Part shown: positions 28,848-39,100 of the stretch, in pieces
Position numbering within the stretch: position 1 is the stretch's first letter
Layout of the letters: each line of letters opens with the position of its first letter
Assembly: GCA_965220715.1 (NCBI GenBank)
Contig: OZ244843.1
Location: 2,976,001-3,040,000 of the forward strand
DNA from: Bin5 sp965220715
GTDB taxonomy: Bacteria; Chloroflexota; Anaerolineae; Caldilineales; Caldilineaceae
DNA length: 64,000 nucleotides
Reading direction: 5' to 3'
Made by a program: the position numbers and the translations under genes
The notes under the pieces: generated by a model
Seen by the model: the letters and a program-made list of their open reading frames with translations, nothing else
Told to the model about the DNA's origin: nothing
The model's database searches: none

Positions 28848-30805
28848 TTCTCATTCTCCTCGTCTCTACGGCTCTCGATTCTCTTGGTCTCGGAATTACC
28901 ACCACTGCCGCCATGGTTATCTGGAAGTACGACAGTCACATTGACATCCTGTCGCTGGCGGCGAGAGATAGTCTTTCGCCAAAGAATCGTAAGCACAATT
29001 AGAACGGCAAATGCGTAGAGAACATTTCTCAGGACTACCCCGTCATAGAGCCAGAATAGCCTCCAAGACAGTTCTCCAGACATTGCTGGTCCTAACATTG
29101 CCAGCATGTCAATGACTCTGCCCACCAATTGCTCATCTCTCGTTTTTCGCGAAATGTAGTTCAGCGTTTTTTCGAAGTCCTGGCTTTCCTGCAATGCCTT
29201 CTGAACCAACGCACCTTTCAGTTCAGATATCAGTTCAGGCTTGCTCAAGATGCGGTCAACCAAGATGTTTCTCTCTTGTGCCTCCAGGTTCGCCAAGTAC
29301 GTCCTGGCCAGCCAGGACAGGTCCTCAACCGACATGGCCTCCAACACCTGCTTGATTTGCGCCGAAGGCATTCCCAAAACGGCATCCCGCACATCCCGGT
29401 CCAGCAGCATCACTTTCTGAATTAGTTTGGCATCCTCCAAGGCAAGGATTTGCTCCAAATCTGCCCTGTCTGTGAAGTCGGTCGGCGAGGCAACACGATA
29501 CAATTCCATCGTAACGACCTGATCGATCAATTCACCCGCCAGGTCTGCCCAAGCGATGACCACGTCAGGATCAACGCCCAACTCAAGCATCTCAAGGATC
29601 TTTTGAGGGAAAGCAAACAGTCGCGCGAACTGACCTCGATCAATCAAGCTATTTAGTCGTTCCGGGCCGTGTTTTGCTTCCACTACCGCTACCAATTCGG
29701 CCAGCTTCTTCACTTCCTCAACAGGCGCATTGTCCAGGATTTTTTGAAAGCGCAAGTTTGCATTGGCAAGCTCTAATATGCGGGCATACTTCCTTCGAAA
29801 CTCTTGCCATTGGCTGTACAAATCGTTGGAAACGGAGCGAGCGAGTTGGGGGAGTTCCTCTCGCAACTCATCATTCACTTTTCCTGCGACTTGAGCACGA
29901 ATCTCCTCTTTGACCTCCGTGTGCTGAAGAGCATCTCGAATCTGAGGCAGAGATCCTTCCTTGGCATTGAAGAGGTCCCACACAATGAGGCCGGCACCTA
30001 CAACCCAACCGACGAGAGGTATAGCGCCACTAGCCAACCGGGCAAGAATCCGCCCTACAACTCTACCGGCGATTTTCTGAGCCAATTGCTTCCCCAAGGA
30101 TTTGGCAATCTGGGTTCCAATGATGACGGCGACGCCGCTCGTGAGATTGGGATTGGCTTTTACAATGTCCAGTAGGTTAAGATCCTCTTCATCAGAAAAA
30201 TCGATATCTTTGAGCTTGCCTTGGATTTCCTCCTCCAACAGACCCGCGATTGTGGGCGAAATGGTATCACCAATAAATGCCTGTACGCACAGTAGCGCTG
30301 AAGAAGCCGACTTGGCGGTCATCAGACGAATCTCTGAGACCAAGTCAGCGGTAATGTCCAGTGACAGTTGGTCGATAGAGCTACGAAAAGCCGGAGACCC
30401 AAACGCTAGAGTAGCAATTTTTTCGGTCAACTCCTCCGCTTTTGCGGGAGACCAACCAGAGATGATTCGGCCCCAGAGTCCTTCCTCGTCGCCAACTTTC
30501 TCAGTCGCATCTGCCACCGCCTTGTCCACTGTGGCATCAAGATTCAAAGCCACCCAATTGCGATTGACAATTGCTACTAAATCTATGCCTCCCTGCTCCT
30601 CTGCGAACACTGCCTGGGTGATGCGGTTCAGCTCATCACGCAGACTGGCTTCGCTGACCTGTTCACATTCCTCAAAAGTGTAGGAAACCGGAAAGCTACT
30701 TTGAGACCGAGCTGCGCTTGGTGGCATCAGCGCGGAGAGCAAGAGAGCGATCAGAAACGCAAGAGTAGGACACTTGCGCCAATTCACCCCAATTCTCCTT
30801 GTCAT
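28844..30805 (-). CDS. Secreted membrane-anchored protein, one ~200-aa repeat (novel family, shorter paralogue)
   Basis: The product is 653 aa; I do not recognise the family. Signal peptide ~1-35 (LAFLIALLLSALMPPSAARS). Next is an N-terminal domain with YTFEECEQVSEASLRDELNRI. A Gly/Ala-rich hydrophobic segment at ~255-280 (SGAIPLVGWVVGAGLIVWDL) could be a membrane hairpin. A helical module from ~350 starts RFQKILDNAPVEEVKKLAEL and contains DPDVVIAWADLAGELIDQVV. A C-terminal TM helix lies at ~591-610, followed by a short basic tail. It is homologous along its length to the upstream 1028-aa protein, which has three copies of the module. The ATG overlaps the upstream stop and follows AGGAGGT, so the two are coupled. 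The topology implies most of the protein is outside the cytoplasmic membrane. Confidence 0.8.
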   Translation of the reverse strand: MTRRIGVNWRKCPTLAFLIALLLSALMPPSAARSQSSFPVSYTFEECEQVSEASLRDELNRITQAVFAEEQGGIDLVAIVNRNWVALNLDATVDKAVADATEKVGDEEGLWGRIISGWSPAKAEELTEKIATLAFGSPAFRSSIDQLSLDITADLVSEIRLMTAKSASSALLCVQAFIGDTISPTIAGLLEEEIQGKLKDIDFSDEEDLNLLDIVKANPNLTSGVAVIIGTQIAKSLGKQLAQKIAGRVVGRILARLASGAIPLVGWVVGAGLIVWDLFNAKEGSLPQIRDALQHTEVKEEIRAQVAGKVNDELREELPQLARSVSNDLYSQWQEFRRKYARILELANANLRFQKILDNAPVEEVKKLAELVAVVEAKHGPERLNSLIDRGQFARLFAFPQKILEMLELGVDPDVVIAWADLAGELIDQVVTMELYRVASPTDFTDRADLEQILALEDAKLIQKVMLLDRDVRDAVLGMPSAQIKQVLEAMSVEDLSWLARTYLANLEAQERNILVDRILSKPELISELKGALVQKALQESQDFEKTLNYISRKTRDEQLVGRVIDMLAMLGPAMSGELSWRLFWLYDGVVLRNVLYAFAVLIVLTILWRKTISRRQRQDVNVTVVLPDNHGGSGGNSETKRIESRRDEENEK

Positions 30806-33800
30806 GGGCTACCTCCTCTTGTTCTACGAATGCGGTCCCAGATTTCCGGCAATTGGCGGCGGCGGAAGAGCCTCCAACCTGAAATGGACAAGGCGGTAAG
30901 AACTAACAATGCAGTCAAAAGAATGAGCCACTGCGTCAAGTAATAGTGCAAATAGAGCACAGTAGGCAGGTCGCCAGAGATTATTTCGCTAGCGGATGTA
31001 AACATCGTTATGGTCGGCAACAATGTTTCCGGCTCTACGGTCCTTGCGGACACAAATGTCAATACAGCCTCAGGATTCTGGCTCAACATGAAGGACTGTC
31101 CAATTTTTTCAATGTCCAACTCAGACATGAGTGCTGGGTTAAGGTTGATGAATCTTGCTAACAATACGGTCGTGTCATCTGTCAGATCCGATTTGAGCGA
31201 GAACAGCCACAAGACATTCGCGACAGCTTGAGAAGTGAGCAAGAAGGACCGATCACCCTGATTCAGTTGTAGTATCCATTTGAGGGCTTCGGGGTCTTGA
31301 ATTTCGAGAGCTTTTCGCAATTCCTCGCGATTCATTAATTGATCAGGGGAGGCAATCTTGTGCAACTCGGTACTGACGACCCGAATGATGTCCGCCCCAG
31401 CCAAGTCAGCCCAGGCGATGACCAAAGCTGGGTCCTTGCTCGACTTCAAGATCACGAATGCAGCTTTCGGGAATGAGAAAACTTGCTCAAACTGGCCGGA
31501 TGCTACAAATTCCGTTAGCTGTTTCGGATCAAGAGCTTGTTCCGCCACTACAACCAGTTCGGACAATTTTCCTAGATCTTTCGGGCTCTTTGTGTCGAGG
31601 ATATTTCTGAAGAGTGGAACTATCAGGGCAAGGTCTAGCACACGGGGAAACTTTTCCTGAAGTTCCTCAGAATCTCTCAACCTGGGAATGAGGTCCTGCT
31701 TCTGAACCACATAATAAGCCAGGAGTTGCTGAGCGAGTGCCGGCAGATCAGGTAAGTACCCAGCCAGCCAAGACAATTCTTCTTTCGACAAATCAGATAG
31801 TAGTGTTGCCCGAGCCTCCTCTGGCGACAGTTTCAGAAGCGCTCCCCTTTCATTTTGTTCCAAATTCATCAGCCTTTGGATAGCAACAGGGTTCTCAATT
31901 GCAAGTACCCGTTCCAGATCTGCTCGCCCGAGGAACTCATTGGGAGCCGCAACCAAGTACAGTCCTGTCTCGACAACTTCAAACAAAGCCTCGCCAGCCA
32001 GCTCGGCCCAGTCGAGCACCAGAGCCGGATTGCCAGTCACCCGCAGAATATCAAAGGAGTTGTTGGGCAACGCAAGAATTTCTTCGAACAGGCCAGAGTC
32101 AATTAAGGAGGCGATTTCCTCTGGTTCGAGGGCCCCGCTTGCTACAGCAACCAGTTCAGACAGCTTGTCCACTTGTCCGGCGGTGGTACCATTTAGAACC
32201 TGTTGAAACATTGAATTCGTCACGGCAAGGTTCAAAGCGGCTGGGAATCGTGCTCGCAAATCACCGGATCCTTGCAATAGTGAAATCAGTACCCGGTCTC
32301 GTATCACAAAATCAACCAGAATCTCAGTTGCTTGGCCTTGCAATTCCGAAGAATACTCCAACAGCCAGGTAAGGTCCTCTTCCGACAATTCAGACAATAG
32401 CCATTTAGTCTGTCCGGTTCGGAGACGTAGCAGGACCCTACGTTCTTCTAACTTGAATTTCATCAACACTTGAATGGCCAACGAGTCTTCAAGAGCAAGA
32501 ACTTTCCCCAGCGTCCCTCTATCGCCAATTTCGGAGGGCGAAGTAACTTTGTAAAGCTCAGTCTTAACAACACTAACTATTCCTTCACCTGCTAAGTCGG
32601 ACCAGGCAAGAACCAGTTCTGGATCCGCAGTGTCACTCAGAATTTCGAAAGAAGCTCTAGGGAGAGCTAGAATGCGTTCGAACTCCCCGGTCTCAATGAT
32701 GCTGTCTATCCACTCTGTGCCCAGTGCCTCGGTCCCAATTGCAACCAGTTCGCTAAGCTTGTCCACTTGGTCGGCGGTAACTCCGTCCACTATCGTCCGA
32801 AAGTTCTCATTCTTCTCGGAGAGTCTTAGGACGTGCTCAAAGTCCTTGAGAAAACGCGTCCACTGATTATAGATGTCAAGGGTTACGGATTCGGAAAGTA
32901 TCGGGAGAGCCTCGCGCAACTCATTCTCGACAACTACCGCAATCTGCGCACGGATCTCGTTCTTCACATCCTGCCCCTTAAGAGCTTCTTGGATCTGAGG
33001 GACGGACCCCTTTTGAAGTTGAATGAGGTCCCAAACAATGAGGGCGCCGCCGATCACCCAACCGACGACTGGAATCAGAGAACCTGCAGCTTTTCCTACT
33101 ATGCGAGAAACAATTTTGCCTACAATAGTCTGTGATAGCTGCTTCGCCAGCACCTTGCCAATCTGTGTACCTACAATTGTGCCAATTCCAATTCCCCCCA
33201 ACCCTCGATTCCTCAAAAGGTCAAAGAACTCAGGTTCAGTATCCGGGTCAAAGCTAATCTCGTCGAGCCATTTTTGAACGTTTTCCTCCAGTGCCATTGC
33301 CATAGTTTTGGAAAAGGAAGCGCCGATAAATTCTTGCAGGCATAAAAGGGATGAAGAGGCTGTAATTGCGGTTATTATGCGGAACTCTACAGCCAGGTCG
33401 TCAACAATTGCCTGCGACAACTGACTAACCGAGCGATGGAACTGGTGAGAGTCGAAAGCACCGGCTACCACTTTTTTGGTGAACTCTTCTGCTGTCGGGG
33501 AGTGCCAACCTGATTTTATTCGTTCCCAAAGGCCCTCACTTTTGAGGACATTTTCTGCAGCTTCGTCAACTGCTGCATCCACAACCGAATCCATGTCGAG
33601 CTCTTCCCAGTTGCGGTCGACGATCTCCGAAATATTCAAGTTGCTCTGTCCCTCCTCAAAGACAGAGCGAGTGATGCGATTCAACTCGCCAAGCAGAATT
33701 TCCTCTTCAACGTTTTCACATTCGGGGAAAGTGTAGACCGGTGGCGTTTGCTGGGCGTAAGCAGGATGCATCGGCAGGATCGTGAAGGCGAGGAGGGCAA

Positions 33801-33888
33801 TGAGGAATGCATGAGCCAGACGCGGAAATTTGCTGCAAGCAGTATCGCAGCGACTGGCAATCCTGCGTTTACCCTTGTCAGTATTCAT
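30802..33888 (-). CDS. Secreted membrane-anchored protein, three ~200-aa repeats (novel family, longer paralogue)
   Basis: The product is 1028 aa; the family is not recognised. Signal peptide ~1-45 ends in HPAYAQQ. The N-terminal domain has YTFPECENVEEEILLGELNRI, as in its paralogue. A hydrophobic Gly-rich segment lies at ~265-290 (GSLIPVVGWVIGGALIVWDL). Three tandem helical modules start near residues 359 (ENFRTIVDGVTADQVDKLSEL), 559 (SMFQQVLNGTTAGQVDKLSEL) and 757 (PLFRNILDTKSPKDLGKLSEL). Each contains DPxLVxAWxDLAGE and an LxWLxxY-type segment; the third is partly degenerate. A C-terminal TM helix at ~979-1005 is followed by a basic tail. It is the first gene of a three-gene operon with the shorter paralogue and a YbjQ-like gene. 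Confidence 0.8.
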   Translation of the reverse strand: MNTDKGKRRIASRCDTACSKFPRLAHAFLIALLAFTILPMHPAYAQQTPPVYTFPECENVEEEILLGELNRITRSVFEEGQSNLNISEIVDRNWEELDMDSVVDAAVDEAAENVLKSEGLWERIKSGWHSPTAEEFTKKVVAGAFDSHQFHRSVSQLSQAIVDDLAVEFRIITAITASSSLLCLQEFIGASFSKTMAMALEENVQKWLDEISFDPDTEPEFFDLLRNRGLGGIGIGTIVGTQIGKVLAKQLSQTIVGKIVSRIVGKAAGSLIPVVGWVIGGALIVWDLIQLQKGSVPQIQEALKGQDVKNEIRAQIAVVVENELREALPILSESVTLDIYNQWTRFLKDFEHVLRLSEKNENFRTIVDGVTADQVDKLSELVAIGTEALGTEWIDSIIETGEFERILALPRASFEILSDTADPELVLAWSDLAGEGIVSVVKTELYKVTSPSEIGDRGTLGKVLALEDSLAIQVLMKFKLEERRVLLRLRTGQTKWLLSELSEEDLTWLLEYSSELQGQATEILVDFVIRDRVLISLLQGSGDLRARFPAALNLAVTNSMFQQVLNGTTAGQVDKLSELVAVASGALEPEEIASLIDSGLFEEILALPNNSFDILRVTGNPALVLDWAELAGEALFEVVETGLYLVAAPNEFLGRADLERVLAIENPVAIQRLMNLEQNERGALLKLSPEEARATLLSDLSKEELSWLAGYLPDLPALAQQLLAYYVVQKQDLIPRLRDSEELQEKFPRVLDLALIVPLFRNILDTKSPKDLGKLSELVVVAEQALDPKQLTEFVASGQFEQVFSFPKAAFVILKSSKDPALVIAWADLAGADIIRVVSTELHKIASPDQLMNREELRKALEIQDPEALKWILQLNQGDRSFLLTSQAVANVLWLFSLKSDLTDDTTVLLARFINLNPALMSELDIEKIGQSFMLSQNPEAVLTFVSARTVEPETLLPTITMFTSASEIISGDLPTVLYLHYYLTQWLILLTALLVLTALSISGWRLFRRRQLPEIWDRIRRTRGGSP

Positions 33889-34042
33889 AGCCAGGTCTCT
33901 CTGAGGACTGTCTTATCACTGATAGAAGCAACCCGGATTTCCTAGTCTGTTACTGTCGCTGGCGTTGAATCAGTCGGCTGGTCTCGAGCTTCCTGCGAGA
34001 CAAGAGAATTCTAGAGGCACTGCCGGTTCCAACAATCGAGTC

Positions 34043-34072
34043 AGTATAAATTGCTAGTGAAAATCGGCACAA
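34043..34072 (-). promoter_or_regulatory. Putative promoter of the repeat-protein operon
   Basis: On the minus strand TTGTGC (34067-34072), an 18-nt spacer and TATACT (34043-34048), about 150 nt upstream of the ATG at 33888. Confidence 0.4.
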
Positions 34073-34475
34073 TTCGAGAGTGCAACGCACGCGAGTTCGC
34101 CTCTTGACCTACAGTTTTGCCCCGAATGGTTGCGGCATACTTCCTCAAGTGCACTTTGACAACCTTTGGCTGTGCAAATTTGTTGAACGTGGCTTCACTT
34201 TATTTTGGGACCGTGTGGGGATTATAGAGAAGGCGGAAAGGACACCCGTTATCGAGTTCACCAACAAGCCCTTTGTGTTGGAATCCCGTCACCGGGTAGC
34301 CAGTTCAACCTGATGATACAGGTTCTCAGAGGAAGACTGAGTGCCCTAAGATGACACGAAGGGAGTCGTGAGGAGAGGGGAACGGTAGGAGAGAGGAACG
34401 ACAGGAGTGAGGAGCAAGAGGGAAACGGACGGCGTTGACGTAGTTTCCCTTTTCCTCTCGCTCCTCGCTTTTTGG
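34073..34475. other. No recognisable gene; imperfect palindrome
   Basis: No gene with support. At 34409-34466 an imperfect inverted repeat pairs gaggagcaagagg with cctctcgctcctc, just past the 3' end of the giant LRR gene. It has no U-tract, so I do not call a terminator. Purine-rich gagga repeats lie at 34370-34425. Confidence 0.4.
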
Positions 34476-36104
34476 TCAGGGCTTACAGGCTGCGGGTATT
34501 GTCACCTCGCCGAGGGTCTCTTCAATCAGCTTGACAATTTCCGGGTCGCGGTCCAGCAGCGTCGATTCCCACAGCCAGTATTTGACGGTTTCGGCCCAGT
34601 ACTCTTCGGCATTAGTTGCCGCGTAATAACTGCTCCACAGTCCTGCGTTGATTGCGGCTTGGTACAGGGCGCGGTGCCGTGCGTCGAACGCGGCGGCGTC
34701 GGCTTGCTCCTCCAACGCGTGATCAACCAAGTGCACAAACTCATGGATAAAGGTGTCACAATACGGGTCCGTAACCGGCGTATAGGCCAGTCCCCTTTGG
34801 GCGATACCTTTGAAACGGTCTTGAATGTAGATTCGGGTGTTGTAGGACGCCAAGGTTGCAAGCAGGTCGGGCCTGTTGGCGAGTATGCCGGTAATGATCG
34901 CTCGCGAGCGAATCATTTGTTCTTCAGAGACCAAGGAGGGCGCGACTACGGTGATTCCGCCAACCACCATGTGCTTCTGATAGTACATTTCAAGCCCGAG
35001 CGAGGCTGGAGGCGGCGGGAACTGAGTCGGGACGACGGCGACATAGAGTTGCTCCGACCAGGCGCCGCGTACGTCGTTGGCGGCGCGGGCGTGGACCTGG
35101 TAGTAGTAGTTGCGGCCGTCGGTCTGGACGGAGTGGGTGTAGGTCGTGGTATTGGTCAGGACGCCGCTGATGGCGCCCCATGTGCGGTCGAAACTGTCCC
35201 AAGCCTGTAGTTCGTAACTGGCAGCGTCGGCCACTGCATCCCAGGTGAGCGTTACCTGGCCGTTGCCGACGTTCGCTGCTACGTTCTGCGGCGCGGCCGG
35301 GAAGGACGAGAGTTCGGCCTCCGTGCAGGCAGCCAGGTTGAGGCTATTCAAGTGGGTGGTTACAGCGCTATTGGAACCGGCCAAGTCTGAGCCGGTCGGC
35401 AGACAAAGTGAATTGCCTCTGAGGTCCAGGCCCGTCAGGTTGGTGAGGGCGCTCAGATTGGGGAACGGCCCGCTCAACTGGTTGTTTCTGAGGTTCAGCG
35501 AGGTCAGCTTGGAGAGGTGATTCAGGTCGAGGATTGGCCCGGTCAACAGGTTATCATAGAGATTCAGTGTCACCAGCTCGGAGAGCGTGCTCAGGTCCGG
35601 GATCTGTCCGCTCAACTGGTTGGAGCTGAGTATGAGGGTCGTCAGGAGAGTGAGGGCTCCAATCTCCGGGATATGTCCGCTAAACTGGTTGGAGTTGAGT
35701 GTGAGCCTCTTCAGGTTGGTGAGTGCGCCCAGATTCGGGATCTGCCCGCTCAACAGGTTGGAGCTGAGATCCAGGTACTTAAGTCTGGTGAGCGCGCTCA
35801 GATCGGGAACCTGTCCGGTCAATTGGTTGCCTCTAAGGGTCAGGTACTCCAGACTGGTAAGTGCGCTCATATCGGGGATCTGTCCCTCCAACTGGTTGTC
35901 GGCGAGGTATAGGTTCTTCAGGGTGGTGAGCGTGCTCAGATCTGAAATATGCCCGTCCAACTTGTTGTTGCTGAGGCTCAGATCTGTCAGGTTGGTGAGA
36001 GCGCTTAGATCCGGGATCGACCCGCTAAATTCGTTGCCATAGAGGTACAGATGAGTCAGGTTGGTGAGGGCGCTCAGATCCGGGATTGGCCCTCTAAACT
36101 GGTT
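34476..36104 (-). CDS. 3' segment of the giant LRR gene: LRRs, FN3 and HExxH metallopeptidase-like domain
   Basis: The LRR frame is open from 36104 down. The usual ORF start at 35960 is a TTG inside an LRR (KLDGH) and is not a real start. The first ~210 residues are 23-aa LRRs of the NxLxGxIPDLSxLTxL type. An LRR cap follows with NSLCLPTGSDL. An FN3-like domain comes next (APQNVAANVGNGQVTLTWD ... YYYQVHARA). The C-terminal ~165 residues contain HEFVHLVDHA, a zinc-binding HExxH motif, and NAEEYWAETVKYWLW ~40 residues later, which supplies a likely third Glu ligand. The spacing suggests a gluzincin-like peptidase reminiscent of ATLF-type domains. The domain would be extracellular. It ends ...TIPAACKP. 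Confidence 0.75.
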   Translation of the reverse strand, partial: NQFRGPIPDLSALTNLTHLYLYGNEFSGSIPDLSALTNLTDLSLSNNKLDGHISDLSTLTTLKNLYLADNQLEGQIPDMSALTSLEYLTLRGNQLTGQVPDLSALTRLKYLDLSSNLLSGQIPNLGALTNLKRLTLNSNQFSGHIPEIGALTLLTTLILSSNQLSGQIPDLSTLSELVTLNLYDNLLTGPILDLNHLSKLTSLNLRNNQLSGPFPNLSALTNLTGLDLRGNSLCLPTGSDLAGSNSAVTTHLNSLNLAACTEAELSSFPAAPQNVAANVGNGQVTLTWDAVADAASYELQAWDSFDRTWGAISGVLTNTTTYTHSVQTDGRNYYYQVHARAANDVRGAWSEQLYVAVVPTQFPPPPASLGLEMYYQKHMVVGGITVVAPSLVSEEQMIRSRAIITGILANRPDLLATLASYNTRIYIQDRFKGIAQRGLAYTPVTDPYCDTFIHEFVHLVDHALEEQADAAAFDARHRALYQAAINAGLWSSYYAATNAEEYWAETVKYWLWESTLLDRDPEIVKLIEETLGEVTIPAACKP

Positions 36105-39100
36105 GGACCAATACCGAGTCTTCTAAGATAGGTGAGCTGGCTCAGGTCGGGGAGCGGCCCGGTCAACTCGTTGCCAGAGAGGTACAGGCGTGAGAGGCTG
36201 GTGAGTCTGCTCAGGTCCGGGAACGGCCCACTCAGTTGGTTGGAGGAGAGGTACAGATAATTGAGGTTGGTGAGGGCGCTCAGATCCGGGATCGGCCCGC
36301 TCAACTCGTTGCCAGGGACGTAAATCACGGTCAGTTGGGTGAGTTTGCTCAGATCCGGTAGCGGCCCACTCAGGTCGTTGCTATCGAGTCTAAGAAATCG
36401 CAGATTTGTGAGCGCGCCCAGGTCCGGGAGTGATCCGCTAAGCCCGTTGCTACCGAGAGACAGAGACATGACGCGGCCGAAATCGTTTGTGAATACGCCG
36501 TGCCATGTTCCGATCGGCGCGGCGCTGAGCCAGTTAGTGTTGCGCGTCCAGTTGTCTCCGTCTGTTGCGTTGTAGAGCGCCACCAACGCTGCCCTTTCTG
36601 CAGCCACGGCCACGGCCAAGGTCTCGGTCTCGAAGTCCGCACAGGGAAACAGATCAAGGCCCTGCAGATAGGCGGCCACGTCGCTGTGTGGATGGGACAA
36701 GCTGGCGCCTTCCGGCAGGCACAACAGGTTGGATCCGATGTCCAGGATGCTCAGTTTGGTGAGCGCGCTCAGGTCCGGGATCGGCCCGATCAGGCGGTTG
36801 CCAGAAAGGTCCAGTGCCGCCAAGTTGGTAAGCGCGTTCAGATCAGGGATCGGCCCGCTCAAGCGGTTGACGGCAAGGAACAGCCAGGTTAGCTTGGTGA
36901 GGGCGCTCAGCTCCGGGATCGGCCCGCTCAGCCGGTTTTGGTTGAGGTTCAGGTACGTCAGGTTGTTGAGGGCGCTTAGATCGGGGATCGGCCCGCTCAG
37001 ATGGTTGCCAGCAAGGTCTACAGTCGCCAAGTTGGTAAGCGCGTTCAGTTCGGGGATTGGCCCGCTCAAACTGTTGATGGCAAGGTACAGCCCCGTTAGC
37101 TTGGTGAGGGCACTCAGATCCGGGATCGGCCCGCTCAGTCGGTTTTCGGTGAGGTCCAGGGTCGTCAGGTTCGTCAGCGCGCTGAGATCGGGGATCGTTC
37201 CGCCCAACTGGTTGAAGCCGAGGTCCAGTCCCCGCAGGTTGGTGAGCGGGTTGAGATCCGGGATCGTCCCGCTCAGCCCGTTCTCATCGAGAGCCAACCG
37301 CGTCACGCGTCCGTTCTCGTCGGTGCTGACACCGTACCAGGAAGCGAGCGGTTCCCCGGTTAGCCAGTTGCCGTCATTTGTCCAGTTGGCGCCGTCGGTT
37401 GCGTTGTAGAGAGCCACCAACGCCACCCTATCCGCGGCCGCGGCCACGGTCTCGTGGTCCGTGCAGGAAGACAGATTGAGGCTGGTCAGGTGGGCGGCCA
37501 CCGCGCTGTGGGGATGGGACAAGCTGGCGCCGTCCGGCAGACATAACTGATTGTCCGAGAGGTCCAGGCTGGTCAGAACGGTGAGAGCGCTCAGGTCCTG
37601 GATCGGGCCGCTCAAACCGTTGTCGCTGAGGTCCAGGCTGGTCAGACTTGTGAGCGCGCTCAGATCTGGAATTTGGCCGCTCAAACTGTTGTCGCTGAGG
37701 TCCAGGCTGGTCAGACTTGTGAGAGCATTCAGGGCCGGGATCGTCCCGCTCAAACTGTTGTCGCTGAGGTCCAGGCTGGTCAGGACGGAGAGAGCGTTCA
37801 GGGCCGGGATCGTCCCGCTCAACCCGTTGCTTGGGAGGCCCAGTTCTGTCACGCGTCCGCTGCCGTCAGTGGTGACGCCGTGCCAGGAGGAGAGCGGCTC
37901 GCTGGTCAGCCAATTGGTGTTATTTGTCCAGTTGGCGCCATCCGCAGCTCCGTAGAGCGCTATGAGGGCGGCCTTATGTTCGATGACCGCGCAGGAAGGT
38001 AGATTGAGGCTCGTCAGGTGTGCGGCAACCACCGCATGCAGGATAGACAATACTGCGCCGTCCGGCAGGCATAATTGGTTACCTAATAGGTCCAGGTGCG
38101 TCAGGCCGGTCAGGGCGGCCAGGTCTGGGATCGGGCCGTTCAGCTGGTTGTCGCTTAGGTCCAAACTAGCCAGGTCGGTCAGCGCGCTCAGGTCCGGGAT
38201 AGGCCCGTCCAGCCGGTTGTCGCTGAGGTTCAGACTTGTGAGGTTTGTAAGGGCGTCCAGGTCCGGGATCTGTTCGCCCAGCAGGTTGGCGCTGAAGTCC
38301 AGGTAGGTCAGGGCGGTGAGCGCACTCAGGTCCGGGAGCTCGCCGCTCAACTGGTTGCCGCCTAGGTCCAGCCGCGTCAGGCTATTGAGGGCGCCAAGGA
38401 CCGGGATCTCGCCGATCAACAGGTTAGAGCTGAGGTTCAGGCTCGTCAGGTTGGTGAGGGCGCTTGGGGCAGGGATCGGCCCGGACAACTGGTTGTCGCT
38501 GAGGTCCAGGCTGGTCAGGTTGGAGAAGGCGTTCAAAGCTGGAATCTCACCATCCAACTGGTTGTTTCCGAGGTCCAGGCTGGTCAGGTAGGTGAGGGCG
38601 CTCAAATCCGAGATTGTCCCTATCAACCCGTTACCCGGGAGGCGTAGTTCAGTCACGCGTCCGCTACCGTCAGTGGTGACGCCGTGCCAGGTAGAGAGCG
38701 GCTCGTCGGTCTGCCAATTGGCGCTTTGCGTCCAGTTGGGGCCGCCCGTAGCGTCGTAGAGAGCGGCCAAGGCGGCCCTATCCACGACGACAGCGCAGGA
38801 AGGCAGATTGAGGCTCGTCAAGTGAGCGGCAACACCTGGATGTAATACCGACAGGTCTGCGCCTTCAGGCAGACACAGGTAATTGTCTGCGAGGTCCAGG
38901 CTTGTCAGGTTGGAGAGGGCGGTCAGAGCCGGAATCTCGCCGGTCAACAGGTTATCACTAAGGTCTAGGCTCGTAAGGTTGGTGAGAGCGTTCAGGGCCG
39001 GGATTGACCCGTCCAACTGGTTAGCGCTGAGGTCCAGACTTGTCAGGTTGGTGAGAGCGTTCAGAGCCGGAATCTCGCCGGTCAACAGGTTGTCACTAAG

